In this document: in pieces, positions 1 to 8,589 of the stretch
How the letters are laid out: each line of letters starts with the position of its first letter
How positions within the stretch are numbered: the first letter of the stretch is position 1
Origin: 'Osedax' symbiont bacterium Rs2_46_30_T18
GTDB taxonomy: Bacteria; Pseudomonadota; Gammaproteobacteria; Pseudomonadales; Balneatricaceae
NCBI GenBank assembly: GCA_002163025.1
Contig: MABF01000094.1
Location: 1-52,397, forward strand
DNA length: 52,397 nucleotides
Reading direction: 5' to 3'
Notes under the pieces: generated by a model
The model's input: only the letters and a program-made list of their open reading frames with translations
What the model was told of the DNA's origin: nothing
Databases searched by the model: none
Translations under genes and position numbers: made by a program

Positions 1-1014
1 AATTGCCGCGCTCAGTTCAGCGCTGCGATCAGGTTGGCGAAAAGCTTGTAGTATTGCCTGGCGTAATTGCTCAGAGAACATTAGGTCAGCCAAGATCCGC
101 GAAAATCCCTGCTGCCCAGCTTCGCCAGTGGCCAGTTTTTCGAGAAATAACTGCAGTAATTGTGGTTCTAGCAGCTGCTCACTGGCTTTGACGGCAATCG
201 TTGTTAATACTTCTGCTGAATTGGCCAGTGGAGATTCAAGCAGCAGCTTTATTGCCGCCGCTTTGCTTTCTTTGCCCGGGGCTGCCTGTGCGGCACGCAG
301 CAGGGCCACAGATAGAGATAAATCAGCGTGTTTTTGTATGCTCTGTTGCAGCTTAGTGTGGATTTTTGCTGCGAGTTTGTGATCAATGTTGACATGTTCC
401 AGGCAAGTGCAGAGGGCAATTAAAGGCTGGTCGGGAATATTATCAAATTGTTGTACAAGCTCTGTTTGGCTGTTTTCGAGATGCACAGCAACTTCGGCGA
501 TACCTTGCAGCCCTAAATTCTGCCAATTATCCCAGCCACTTTTACCGGTATAGTATTTTTTACATGCCGGGTAATACTGTGATTTTTCAGCGCCAATTTC
601 TCGATGAGTGATAGCGTGGAACATCGCCATTTTTTCTTGATCGGGGGTGAAGGAAAATGGGTTGTCCTTCAGTGCGTCCTCAGCCTCGTTTAGATCAGCG
701 GATTGTAGCATTTGGTTGATATTGGTCATCAATCGATTGATAAAATCATCTCTTACCGCTTGAACTAAGTGCCCTTGCTCATCCAGAGGGAACTTTAAAA
801 ACCACACCACATTCTGCAATTTTTGCTTTGGGTTCCACAGCAGTAGTGCCAGCCAGGCGTGATGTAGGTAAGGGCTGGGGTACACTTTCTGTCCCTGCTC
901 TATTTGTGCGAACAATTGTGGGCTGATTTTATTGATATGTCTGCCCATATCATAAATACGAAACTGAGCACCGCTCTCTTGCAGTAGGGCGGTTAGGGAG
1001 CTAAGTGATGACAT
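1..1014 (-). CDS. DUF3549 family protein (partial, C-terminal end beyond window)
   Basis: The minus-strand frame opens with ATG at 1014 and stays open for 338 codons to the window edge, so the 3' end is missing. The protein begins MSSLSSLTALLQESGAQFRI, followed by the YDMGRHINKIS segment that I recognise from the DUF3549 family of gammaproteobacteria (about 340 residues), so probably only a few codons are lost. It is soluble, rich in Leu, Gln and Ala in its helical C-terminal half, with no signal peptide or catalytic motif that I can point to. It starts 32 bp after yqcC and is the third gene of a DAHP synthase-yqcC-DUF3549 unit. Function is unknown; family assignment is from memory of the N-terminal signature. 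Confidence 0.75.
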   Translation of the reverse strand, partial: MSSLSSLTALLQESGAQFRIYDMGRHINKISPQLFAQIEQGQKVYPSPYLHHAWLALLLWNPKQKLQNVVWFLKFPLDEQGHLVQAVRDDFINRLMTNINQMLQSADLNEAEDALKDNPFSFTPDQEKMAMFHAITHREIGAEKSQYYPACKKYYTGKSGWDNWQNLGLQGIAEVAVHLENSQTELVQQFDNIPDQPLIALCTCLEHVNIDHKLAAKIHTKLQQSIQKHADLSLSVALLRAAQAAPGKESKAAAIKLLLESPLANSAEVLTTIAVKASEQLLEPQLLQLFLEKLATGEAGQQGFSRILADLMFSEQLRQAILQAFRQPDRSAELSAAI

Positions 1015-1046
1015 TGTATTCTCAAAGTGTTTTGAATTTGACGGGC

Positions 1047-1373
1047 TTAGTGCCCATTTATATCTTTATCCAGTTGTACTACCAGGGCTAATAATTTTTC
1101 AGTATCAGCAGTCTCTGATTTTAGCGCCTGCTCAGCCATGTTCGCCATGTTGCTGTTATTCGGCAGTGTTGAGGCTGTCTCAATGATAACAAATAATCTG
1201 GGAAACATGATCCATTGCAACCACTGGACAAAAGTTAAAGTATCGACGCAGAAAGGAAGTTTACTGCCGAGTTGCTCGGCAGTAGGGGGCTTATCTTGCC
1301 ACATTTTTTGGCGCTGCATTTCTGCGGTGATAGCGCGTAAAGTATGGGCTATAGCTAAGTGTTGATCCGCCAT
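1047..1373 (-). CDS. yqcC: YqcC family protein (DUF446)
   Basis: A 108-residue soluble protein of the small, all-helical YqcC/DUF446 family. The family signature is visible in the middle: a PFCVDTLTFVQWLQWIMFPRL stretch near residues 40-60, preceded by an MxRxxxW-like N-terminal helix. Its ATG overlaps the DAHP synthase stop codon by one base (TAATG on the minus strand), so it is probably translated by coupling. The family often lies beside tRNA pseudouridine synthase TruC in enterics, but here it sits between DAHP synthase and DUF3549. No biochemical role is established that I can state. Confidence 0.85.
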   Translation of the reverse strand: MADQHLAIAHTLRAITAEMQRQKMWQDKPPTAEQLGSKLPFCVDTLTFVQWLQWIMFPRLFVIIETASTLPNNSNMANMAEQALKSETADTEKLLALVVQLDKDINGH

Positions 1374-2725
1374 TATCTGGCTCTTGCTGATTTTAAGGTC
1401 TCGGCAATCAAAAATGCCAGTTCCAGTGCCTGCTCACCGTTAAGTCGAGGGTCGCAGAAAGTGTCGTAGCGGTGAGCGAGTCCCTCTTCGGTGATCTGGT
1501 AAGCCCCTCCAATACACTCTGTGACATTGTGCCCGGTCATTTCTAAGTGTACGCCGCCCGCGTGGGTGCCCTCGGCACTGTGTACCTGGAAGAAACCTTT
1601 GATTTCGGTCAGGATTGCGTCCACGCTGCGTGTCTTATAGCCACTGGAGGCGGTAATCGTATTGCCGTGCATCGGGTCTGAACTCCAGACTACACTGCGG
1701 CCTTCACGCTTAACTGCCTGGACTAATGGCGGTAGCTTCTCGAGGATTTTTTCAGCCCCCATTCTCGCTATCAAGGTGATTCTGCCGGGCAGGTTTTCCG
1801 GGTTGAGGGTATCAAGTAGTTGGATCAGGTCTTCTGTCGAAGTGCTTGGCCCTACTTTTATACCTATTGGGTTCTTAACCCCGCGTAAAAATTCTACATG
1901 TGCATGATCAGGCTGGCGAGTTCTGTCACCGATCCAAATCATGTGCGCCGAGCAGTTGTACCACTGATCGGTTAAGCTATCTTTTCGAGTCAGTGCCTCT
2001 TCGTAACCAAGTAATAAGGCCTCATGGGAGGTGTACAAGGTTGTAGAGCGTATTTGCGGGGTTGTGGTCGAGTCGATTCCACAGGCCTCCATAAATGCCA
2101 CTGCCTGATCAATTTGATTAGAAAGATTTTGGTAGCGCTCACCTTGAGGGCTCTTTTCTACAAAACCTAAGTTCCAGCGATGCACTTGATGCAAATCGGC
2201 AAAACCACCCTGGGCAAATGCTCTGAGCAGGTTAAGGGTCGAGGAGGATTGGTGATAGGCCTTGAGCATTCTCTCTGGATCGGGTTCACGAGCGCTGGCA
2301 GTAAAGTCATTGCCATTGATGATGTCCCCTCGATAACTAGGGTAGGCTGTATCGCCTTTAGTTTCGAGATCACTGGAGCGTGGTTTGGCGAATTGGCCAG
2401 CCATGCGACCAATTTTAACTACAGGGCTAGCCCCGGCAAAGCTCATTACTACTGCCATTTGCAGTAATACTTGAAATGTGTCGCGTATTTTGTTGGCATT
2501 GAACTCGGCAAAAGTTTCGGCGCAATCGCCCCCTTGCAATAAAAAGGCCTTACCCTCGGCGACTTGAGCTAGCTGACGGTGAAGTTCTCTTATTTCACCC
2601 GCAAACACTAAAGGAGGCATTTTCGCCAGTTGTTGTTCTACAGCAGTGACTTGTCCGAGGTCTTTATAGTTAGGTTGCTGCACTATAGGTTTGTTGCGCC
2701 AGCTTTGGGGTGTCCAGATGTCCAT
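1373..2725 (-). CDS. Class II (plant/Mycobacterium-type) 3-deoxy-7-phosphoheptulonate synthase
   Basis: Catalyses condensation of phosphoenolpyruvate and erythrose 4-phosphate to DAHP, the first step of the shikimate pathway, in the cytoplasm. At 450 residues it has the usual length of class II enzymes and no homology to E. coli AroF/G/H. Visible markers are [11 protein letters not shown] (metal-ligand Cys68), [12 protein letters not shown] (Lys114, Arg116, phosphate binding), [10 protein letters not shown] (His ligand), HLEMTG (Glu ligand) and CDPRLN (Asp ligand), so the metal site looks complete. It heads a three-gene minus-strand unit and is coupled to yqcC by a one-base overlap. The Shine-Dalgarno is weak. 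I see no regulatory extension at the N terminus. Confidence 0.95.
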   Translation of the reverse strand: MDIWTPQSWRNKPIVQQPNYKDLGQVTAVEQQLAKMPPLVFAGEIRELHRQLAQVAEGKAFLLQGGDCAETFAEFNANKIRDTFQVLLQMAVVMSFAGASPVVKIGRMAGQFAKPRSSDLETKGDTAYPSYRGDIINGNDFTASAREPDPERMLKAYHQSSSTLNLLRAFAQGGFADLHQVHRWNLGFVEKSPQGERYQNLSNQIDQAVAFMEACGIDSTTTPQIRSTTLYTSHEALLLGYEEALTRKDSLTDQWYNCSAHMIWIGDRTRQPDHAHVEFLRGVKNPIGIKVGPSTSTEDLIQLLDTLNPENLPGRITLIARMGAEKILEKLPPLVQAVKREGRSVVWSSDPMHGNTITASSGYKTRSVDAILTEIKGFFQVHSAEGTHAGGVHLEMTGHNVTECIGGAYQITEEGLAHRYDTFCDPRLNGEQALELAFLIAETLKSARAR

Positions 2726-2942
2726 TTTTGAGTTTTCTTCGTCGAGTGAGTTCGAGCAAAAGCGCTTGCTAGTTAATCTAACAATTATGGCTGTTTATAA
2801 AACCGCTACCTGTTACAAAGCTGCTTGCTTTTGCCGATGCTCTAAAATTAGTTGATCCGACAGTTTAAGTGATCAGAGGTGATAAACAAGAGGCAGGTGG
2901 CATTTTATTGAAAATAAACACTCGTCTGAGCAGTTGCTATCT

Positions 2943-3866
2943 TTAAGCAGATTTTATTCCCGCCAAATTGGCAAAGGAAACTTCTTTGGCAGTCTCTAAA
3001 AAGTCCAGCATGAACTCGGCGTTTTGCTGCTCCTGGCGAATACCGGCATACAAAGTGCACCATAAACCTCTTTCGCCAATAGGTTTACCAACGATGTAGC
3101 CTTTTTGCAGGTACTCATCTATTGCCCAATTCGGCAGTGCCGCAATTCCCCTGCCGCTGGCAACTAGCTGTAGCATCATTAAGGTTAGGTCGGCAGTGCG
3201 GACTTCTTTAGGTTCAATGCCGGCAGGGTCTAAGAAACGGGTGAAAATATCTAAGCGGTCCTGGTTTACCGGATAAGTGATCAGCGTTTGGCTGCTGATA
3301 TCTTTAGCGCTAATAAATTTCTTGCTCGCCAGTGGCTGGCTTTTACCCACGGCGATCAGTGACTCGTAACTGAAAAGCGGGGTGTAACTGATACCAGTGC
3401 GCGCAATAGGATCCGAGGTGATCACTAAATCTATATCGCCTTTGGCCAGCGCGGGAATAGGAGCAAAAGTGAAGCTGTTGGCAAGATCCATTTCTATTTC
3501 CGGCCAGTTCTTTCTAAAGCAATCTATGGTCGGCATCAGCCAGTCAAAACAGCTGTGGCAATCTATGCTGATATTCAGCCTGCCCGCTTCACCACACGCC
3601 AGTCGAACGATCTCCCGCTCAGTATTTTTAACCATTGGTAATACCTGGTCGGCTAAGGTGAGTATGCGCCGGCCTGCAGCAGTGAAGCTGATAGGTTTTG
3701 TTTTGCGGATAAAGAGCGAGCAATTAAGTCGGTCTTCCAGGTCTTTAATCTGGTGCGAGAGAGCAGACTGGGTTAAATGTATTCGTTCGGCGGCTTCAAC
3801 CAGGCTGCCGGAATCACGCAGCGCAGAAAGTGTCTTTAAGTGTCTCAGCTCAATCATCTTGCTCAT
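2943..3866 (-). CDS. metR: LysR-family regulator, MetR-like
   Basis: A 307-residue LysR-type transcriptional regulator. The N-terminal winged helix spans about residues 4-65 with the typical LTQSALSHQIKDLEDRL recognition helix, followed by a periplasmic-binding-like effector domain. The start (MIELRHLKTL) and the HTH resemble MetR, the homocysteine-responsive activator of methionine genes. The start could be ATG at 3866 or ATG at 3857 (MIELRH); the latter matches the usual MetR start better, but the ribosome site does not decide. It follows argF on the same strand but is separated by about 240 bp and a large hairpin, so it is probably its own unit. No metE or other methionine gene is in the window, so the MetR label rests on sequence alone. 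Confidence 0.75.
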   Translation of the reverse strand: MSKMIELRHLKTLSALRDSGSLVEAAERIHLTQSALSHQIKDLEDRLNCSLFIRKTKPISFTAAGRRILTLADQVLPMVKNTEREIVRLACGEAGRLNISIDCHSCFDWLMPTIDCFRKNWPEIEMDLANSFTFAPIPALAKGDIDLVITSDPIARTGISYTPLFSYESLIAVGKSQPLASKKFISAKDISSQTLITYPVNQDRLDIFTRFLDPAGIEPKEVRTADLTLMMLQLVASGRGIAALPNWAIDEYLQKGYIVGKPIGERGLWCTLYAGIRQEQQNAEFMLDFLETAKEVSFANLAGIKSA

Positions 3867-4044
3867 CCAGCAGGGAGTGTTTATGTGAAGTGTTTTTGAT
3901 GTAGAAAATTATCAGCAACTTAGCGCAAACTTACCGCTAAGGCTTTTCTGCTGTTAGCGGCGACCGTAGTCCGCTAGTCTGTCTGAGATTAAGGGTAGCA
4001 GAATTTTCTGCAACTTTGATCTAATAAATGTCCGTTACTTCAAA

Positions 4045-4093
4045 TAGGCTGTCTGATTTCATGACGTTAGCAAAAAAACGTAGCGACAGCCTA
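4045..4093 (-). terminator. Nested hairpin downstream of argF
   Basis: Perfect 9-bp arms TAGGCTGTC (4045-4053) and GACAGCCTA (4085-4093) enclose a second stem ACGTT (4064-4068)/AACGT (4077-4081). It lies just past the argF stop at 4105 on the minus strand. There is no clean U-tract after the outer stem, so it could be a terminator, a 3'-end stabiliser, or an mRNA structure between argF and metR. Confidence 0.5.
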
Positions 4094-4104
4094 TATCCCT
4101 ATTA

Positions 4105-5019
4105 CTATTGGTTGGAGTTGAGTAAAAACTCCATCAGTGCTTTTTGCGCATGCAACCTGTTTTCTGCTTCATCAAAAACCACGCTATTGGGAGCTTCTAG
4201 CATGTCGACACTGATCTCTTCACCGCGATGAGCGGGTAGGCAGTGCATAAATAATGCACCTGAATTAGCTTTGGCCAATAAATCTGGGGTTACCTGGAAA
4301 GCGGCGAAGCTTTTTTCTCTGGCGAGTTGTTCTTCCTCCTGGCCCATAGATGCCCATACATCAGTCACTATCAGATCGCTGTTGGCAACTGCATCATTGA
4401 TGTCTCGAAAAACTGTAACTCGATCGGCGTTAGTCTCTAACAGTTGCGGGTCGGGGTCGTATCCCTCTGGGCAGGCAATGCTCAACTGGAAATCTAACAC
4501 TCGGGCGGCATTAATGTATGAGTGGCACATGTTATTGCCATCGCCAACCCAAGTGACCCTTTTGCCCTGAATGTCGCCGCGATGCTCCCAGAAGGTTTGC
4601 ATATCAGCCAGTAGTTGGCAGGGGTGGTATTGGTCACTGAGCGCGTTGATTACCGGGACGCTGGAATGTTTGGCAAAATCTTCAATGATGTCGTGTCCAA
4701 AGGTTCTGATCATCACTATGTCAACCATGCTGGAAATCACTCTAGCAGAGTCCTGTATAGGCTCGCCTCGGCCCAGTTGGGTATCTCGGGAGGATAGGAA
4801 CATTGCGTGCCCACCGAACTGAGCCATCCCCGCTTCAAAGGAAACACGAGTACGAGTAGATGATTTTTCAAATATCATGGCCAGCACTTTGTCGGGAAAG
4901 GGCTGAAATACCTGTCCTTGTTTGCGCATCGCTTTTAGTTCAATGGCACGCTGAATGATTTGCTGGAATTCTGCTTTGGATAAATCGAGGATAGTTAAAA
5001 AATGTCTGATGTTTTTCAT
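4105..5019 (-). CDS. argF: Ornithine carbamoyltransferase
   Basis: Transfers the carbamoyl group of carbamoyl phosphate to ornithine to give citrulline, the sixth step of arginine synthesis; cytoplasmic trimer. The 304 residues match the family. Key motifs are visible: SSTRTR at 53-58 (carbamoyl-phosphate binding), HPCQ at 132-135, and [11 protein letters not shown] from 258 (ornithine site Cys). A DxWxSMGQEEE segment replaces the SMG loop as usual. Its promoter must lie in the 538-bp gap to grxD, which contains a 12-bp tandem repeat array. argG lies about 4 kb away, as in Pseudomonas, where argF, grxD, a peroxiredoxin, rnt, motY and argG are also close together. Confidence 0.97.
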   Translation of the reverse strand: MKNIRHFLTILDLSKAEFQQIIQRAIELKAMRKQGQVFQPFPDKVLAMIFEKSSTRTRVSFEAGMAQFGGHAMFLSSRDTQLGRGEPIQDSARVISSMVDIVMIRTFGHDIIEDFAKHSSVPVINALSDQYHPCQLLADMQTFWEHRGDIQGKRVTWVGDGNNMCHSYINAARVLDFQLSIACPEGYDPDPQLLETNADRVTVFRDINDAVANSDLIVTDVWASMGQEEEQLAREKSFAAFQVTPDLLAKANSGALFMHCLPAHRGEEISVDMLEAPNSVVFDEAENRLHAQKALMEFLLNSNQ

Positions 5020-5160
5020 ACGCTGTCTTATTTATAGCGGCCAATAGCAAAAGCTCATTTCTCAATGCTAAGTGTTAAATAGCGGATCGAATAAAGAGAG
5101 TAGTACCGGCGGGATAATGTTTATTCAGTGAAAATAATGGCTAAACCATCCGTCGTAATA

Positions 5161-5220
5161 ATTACTTAAGATATTACTTAAGATATTACTTAAGATATTA
5201 CTTAAGATATTACTTAAGAT
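5161..5220. repeat. Tandem repeat, 5 x 12 bp (ATTACTTAAGAT)
   Basis: Five exact head-to-tail copies of ATTACTTAAGAT fill 60 bp without a mismatch. Each unit contains the palindrome CTTAAG, so the array presents five evenly spaced dyads about one helical turn apart. It lies about 140 bp upstream of argF and 340 bp upstream of grxD. Perfect identity suggests recent slippage expansion. Confidence 0.97.
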
Positions 5221-5494
5221 AGTTAGCTGAATATTTGAACTGACCTACATTAGAGCATTTATAGCATTAAAAAATGTCAGGCACCAGATTGATTTTCCTT
5301 TTGGTCTAACCTTTAGCGGGTAGAGCAGCCCCAAATATGCAGTCAGATGTGCACCACTGGCAAGTGAGAGTCGCTTTGTGTTTGTCTGTTGCCAATAATA
5401 CACAGCTCTACTTGTAGAGTTGGACTGTTGGCCCCATATACAGAGGAACAGTTGTTTATCTAAAAAATAATTCTGAGTAAAACAGTCGGCTTTA

Positions 5495-5503
5495 TGCTAA
5501 AAT
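5495..5503 (+). promoter_or_regulatory. Probable extended -10 for grxD
   Basis: TGCTAAAAT contains a TG extension and a TAAAAT hexamer, about 55 bp upstream of the grxD ATG. No good -35 is seen at 17 bp, which an extended -10 tolerates. Confidence 0.35.
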
Positions 5504-5557
5504 GCCGCGCAGTAAAAAATAGAATTAATGCCTTTTGTAAGTATGTGAGAATGAATT

Positions 5558-5890
5558 ATGAGTGTTGCTGAAACAATTAAAGATCAAATCGAAAATAATG
5601 CCATTTTACTTTACATGAAGGGAACACCGCGCTTTCCGCAGTGTGGCTTTTCCTCGCGTACTGTTGAGGCATTAATGGCTTGCGAAGAGCGCTTTGCCTT
5701 TATCAATATACTAGAGAATCAAGATATTCGCACTGAGTTGCCAAAAATTGCCAACTGGCCAACCTTCCCACAGCTGTGGATCAGTGGTGAGCTAGTGGGC
5801 GGCTGTGACATCGTTTGCGAGTTGGCTGAAAGCGGCGAGCTTAAAGAAATGGTAGCGGCTGCAGCCAGTAAAGAGCAAGCTGGCGAATAA
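5558..5890 (+). CDS. grxD: Monothiol glutaredoxin, Grx4/GrxD type
   Basis: A 110-residue cytosolic CGFS glutaredoxin that binds and transfers [2Fe-2S] clusters, usually with BolA partners and glutathione, rather than acting as a general disulfide reductase. The CGFS site is at residues 29-32 after the MKGTPRFPQ lead-in, and the TFPQLWISGELVGGCDI glutathione/thioredoxin-fold segment follows. Length is as expected. It lies 74 bp upstream of a 2-Cys peroxiredoxin, the same pairing seen near rnt and argG in Pseudomonas. Confidence 0.96.
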   Translation: MSVAETIKDQIENNAILLYMKGTPRFPQCGFSSRTVEALMACEERFAFINILENQDIRTELPKIANWPTFPQLWISGELVGGCDIVCELAESGELKEMVAAAASKEQAGE

Positions 5891-5964
5891 TTTAAAACGT
5901 CGATTGTCCAGTAACAAATCGGCGTGTGTAGCAAAAAATATTAAAACGATAATGGAGATTACAG

Positions 5965-6567
5965 ATGGGCGTATTAGTAGGTAAGAAAGCACCAGATTTC
6001 ACAGCAGCAGCTGTATTAGGTGACGGTCAAATTGTTGATGGATACAACTTCGCAGAAGCGACTAAAGGAAAATATGCACTCGTATTTTTCTACCCATTAG
6101 ATTTTACTTTTGTTTGTCCTTCAGAGCTGATCGCTCTTGATCACCGTATCGAAGCTTTCAAAGCATTAAATGTCGAAGTGGTAGGCGTTTCTATCGATTC
6201 TCACTTTACCCATAATGCATGGCGTAACACTCCCGTTGAAAATGGCGGTATCGGTCAGGTTAACTACACTTTAGTCGCTGATATGACACATGCAATTTGT
6301 AAAGCATACGACGTTGAGAGCGAAGGTGGAGTTGCCTTTCGTGGTGCGTTCATTATCGATCAGAACGGTGATGTTCGCTCACAAATCGTCAATGATCTAC
6401 CGCTTGGGCGTAACATGGACGAGTTAATTCGTCTTTTCGAAGCGCTTCAGTACCATGAAGAGCACGGTGAAGTTTGCCCAGCTGGCTGGAGCAAAGGCGA
6501 CAAAGGTATGGATGCGTCACCAGATGGTGTTGCAGCTTACCTGGCCGCTGAGTCTGACAAGCTATAA
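5965..6567 (+). CDS. Typical 2-Cys peroxiredoxin (AhpC/Prx1 type)
   Basis: A 200-residue thiol peroxidase that reduces hydrogen peroxide and organic peroxides. The peroxidatic Cys51 lies in DFTFVCPSE and the resolving Cys171 in GEVCPAGW; Thr48 and the downstream Arg of the active site are in the expected places. The C-terminal tail after the resolving Cys is long, as in overoxidation-sensitive Prx1-type enzymes. A GGAGA ribosome site precedes ATG 5965. Codon choice looks more biased than in neighbouring genes, suggesting high expression. A strong intrinsic terminator follows at 6630-6659. In Pseudomonas the equivalent gene also sits between grxD and rnt. Confidence 0.96.
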   Translation: MGVLVGKKAPDFTAAAVLGDGQIVDGYNFAEATKGKYALVFFYPLDFTFVCPSELIALDHRIEAFKALNVEVVGVSIDSHFTHNAWRNTPVENGGIGQVNYTLVADMTHAICKAYDVESEGGVAFRGAFIIDQNGDVRSQIVNDLPLGRNMDELIRLFEALQYHEEHGEVCPAGWSKGDKGMDASPDGVAAYLAAESDKL

Positions 6568-6629
6568 CAAACACTAATGTGCTGTGATTTGAAAATGCTC
6601 AAAACAGTACACTAGGTAGTTTATAGGGA

Positions 6630-6659
6630 AAAAGACCTGGTTTTTGCCAGGTTTTTTTT
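6630..6659 (+). terminator. Intrinsic terminator after peroxiredoxin gene
   Basis: ACCTGG (6635-6640), six-base loop, CCAGGT (6647-6652), then a run of T to 6659, with A residues on the 5' side extending the stem. It separates the peroxiredoxin gene from rnt. Confidence 0.9.
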
Positions 6660-6807
6660 CGTCCAGATTAATTTACATTAAGCTAGTGTTCAAAAGGTGC
6701 TGATAAATAGGGATTAAGACAAAATCTAGATGTTTTTGTCTGGCGGGCACTGTTAGAATACGCCTAATTTATAAACGCATACAAATCAGTATGATTAAGG
6801 ATATCTA

Positions 6808-7452
6808 TTGGCCAATAGTAATATTACACAATTAATGATGGAGCGCTTTCGCGGTTATTTACCTGTCGTTATAGATGTTGAAACAGCGGGATTTAATTGT
6901 CAAACAGATGCTCTGCTAGAAATCGCGGCAGTCACATTGACGATGGATGATCAAGGTTATCTGATTGTTGATAACAGCTTTGAGGCGCATGTTGAGCCTT
7001 TTGCCGGTGCTAATTTGGAACAGTCAGCATTGGACTTTACCGGTATAGACCCTAGTGATCCCGATCGGGGTGCGGTGGCTGAGCTTGAGGCGATGGAGAA
7101 AATCTTCAAAGCAGTGCGTAAAGCGGTCAAGGCCCATGGTTGTAAAAGGGCAATCCTGGTCGGACACAATGCATCTTTCGATCACGGTTTTGTCATGCAG
7201 GCTGCTGAGCGCTGTGAGCTTAAACGCAATCCGTTTCATCCCTTCTCTACTTTTGATACAGCGACACTCTCAGGTCTTGCTTACGGGCAAACTGTGCTGG
7301 CTCGAGGCTGTGAGATGGCAGGCATTCCCTTTGATGGGAAAAAAGCGCACTCGGCTCTCTACGATACAGAAAAAACTGCCGACTTATTTTGTTCTATAGT
7401 CAATAGATGGAAAGATTTAGGTGGCTGGGATATGGTCCTCAACGATCAGTAA
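6808..7452 (+). CDS. rnt: Ribonuclease T
   Basis: A DEDDh 3'-5' exoribonuclease that trims tRNA and other stable RNA 3' ends. The 214-residue protein shows Exo [10 protein letters not shown] (Asp23, Glu25), Exo [12 protein letters not shown], and Exo [13 protein letters not shown], plus the Phe-rich nucleic-acid binding face of the family. The best start is TTG at 6808, because an AAGGA lies six bases upstream; ATG at 6835 or 6838 would leave a shorter N terminus ([10 protein letters not shown]) without a clear ribosome site. It is followed by motY; the pyrC gene found between rnt and motY in Pseudomonas is absent. Confidence 0.93.
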   Translation: MANSNITQLMMERFRGYLPVVIDVETAGFNCQTDALLEIAAVTLTMDDQGYLIVDNSFEAHVEPFAGANLEQSALDFTGIDPSDPDRGAVAELEAMEKIFKAVRKAVKAHGCKRAILVGHNASFDHGFVMQAAERCELKRNPFHPFSTFDTATLSGLAYGQTVLARGCEMAGIPFDGKKAHSALYDTEKTADLFCSIVNRWKDLGGWDMVLNDQ

Positions 7453-7496
7453 CATCCAATTTGAATGAAAACCCAACAGCAGTGAGTGGATTTATA

Positions 7497-8351
7497 ATGG
7501 TCTCTTATAGCAAGTTTATTACAGTCTTGTGTATGTTTATGCTAGTAAGTACCGCTCAGGCTATTACTTTTCGCGCCTCTATAGATGAATCGGAATGGGT
7601 ATTAGAGTCATCCAAATTCGAATGTAAATTATCACAGCAGATACCGGCATTCGGTATAGGTGAGTTTCTACACGAAGCGGGGGTTGAACCTCTGTTTACT
7701 TTAAAGCCGACCCAGCGTCTGGCCATTAAACGTAAGGCAACTTTGGTTGTTGAAGCTTCACCCTGGCAGCCGGGGATAGCGACATCAGTGATAGGGACTT
7801 TGCAAGCCGCAAGGGTGCTAAAGACTAATGCTGTATATGCAGGACAAATGTTAGTCTCTCTGTACAAGGGGATGTCTCCGACTTTTACCGTCGATCGCTG
7901 GATGAACTCAGATGATCAATTACGGGTGGCGCTGTCGGCGGCGAATTTCAAAGCGGCCTATAAAGATTATATTAGTTGTGTGGCTGGATTACTGCCGGCA
8001 AATTACCGGCAAGTTGCGCGCACTGCAGTATTGTTCCCGCCTGCTGCATGGGCGCTTTCAGATGCCACTCGTGAGCGTCTGGAGCTGATTGCCTTTTACG
8101 TACAGGAAGATAAGAGTGTCACTGCTATCTACATCGATGGACACTCGGACAGTGGCGGTCGACGCTTGTTGAACAGAGACCTCTCAAAGCAGCGCGCTGA
8201 AGAAGTCAGCCGTTATTTGATTTCTCTTGGAGTGGAGGAGTCTATGGTAACTACCAGGTACCATGGTGAGAGGTATCCGGTTGTACCTAATACGTCTAAG
8301 ACTAACCGCGCCCGTAACCGTCGGGTGACTATAAGGTTGGATCGCGAATAG
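7497..8351 (+). CDS. motY: MotY-like flagellar stator-associated OmpA-family protein
   Basis: A 284-residue exported protein. Residues 1-22 form a signal peptide ending STAQA. The N-terminal half matches the MotY domain (conserved FECKLSQQIPAFG, then SPTFTVDRW and an AANFKAAYKDYISCVAGLLP segment), and the C-terminal half is an OmpA-like peptidoglycan-binding domain with IDGHSDSGG and NRARNRRVTIRL. MotY forms the T ring that anchors PomAB/MotAB stators in Vibrio and Pseudomonas. The start at ATG 7497 gives a proper signal peptide; an in-frame start at 7407 would overlap rnt and add 30 unrelated residues. No other flagellar genes are in the window, as in Pseudomonas where motY also lies alone by argG. 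Confidence 0.88.
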   Translation: MVSYSKFITVLCMFMLVSTAQAITFRASIDESEWVLESSKFECKLSQQIPAFGIGEFLHEAGVEPLFTLKPTQRLAIKRKATLVVEASPWQPGIATSVIGTLQAARVLKTNAVYAGQMLVSLYKGMSPTFTVDRWMNSDDQLRVALSAANFKAAYKDYISCVAGLLPANYRQVARTAVLFPPAAWALSDATRERLELIAFYVQEDKSVTAIYIDGHSDSGGRRLLNRDLSKQRAEEVSRYLISLGVEESMVTTRYHGERYPVVPNTSKTNRARNRRVTIRLDRE

Positions 8352-8496
8352 TCCCTTTCAGCGGTATTAAGTTAACAACTAGCTGTTAGCGGCACGGTTT
8401 ATTCAATAGTTTTAATGATCATTGGAGCAGCCACCGAGTTCTGAGTGCCTCTGGTGCACAGGGCTTATTTGCATGTTCTATAAAGTATGAGACTTA

Positions 8497-8525
8497 TTGT
8501 GGCATAGTATGATCCGCTATATACT
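8497..8525 (+). promoter_or_regulatory. Candidate sigma-70 promoter for argG
   Basis: TTGTGG (8497-8502) and TATACT (8520-8525) are separated by 17 bp, about 65 bp before the argG ATG. An alternative -10, TATAAT, is at 8542-8547 but lacks a matching -35. Assignment is by eye only. Confidence 0.35.
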
Positions 8526-8589
8526 ACGCCACCCCTATTTTTATAATGATCCGGTAAAAAGGTCCGGGTCTTGGTTTGGAGCAATATAG

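Larger units (their letters stand above)
5020..5557. other. Intergenic region between argF and grxD
   Basis: This 538-bp divergent gap holds the promoters of argF (leftward) and grxD (rightward). It contains five perfect copies of a 12-bp repeat (5161-5220), a short palindrome AGCTCTACTTGTAGAGTT at 5404-5421, and a likely extended -10 at 5495-5503. I do not see a convincing ARG box or any gene in it. Confidence 0.6.

Noticed and set aside
128-382. Plus-strand open frame near the left edge
   Set aside because: It lies antisense to the continuous DUF3549 frame, which has family similarity.
5100-5160. ARG box (ArgR site) upstream of argF
   Set aside because: Only ATTCA- and TGAA-like fragments occur and not in the inverted arrangement of the consensus.
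5161-5220. CRISPR or iteron-type replication origin
   Set aside because: There are no spacers, no rep gene and no DnaA-box cluster nearby; the genes around are chromosomal housekeeping genes.
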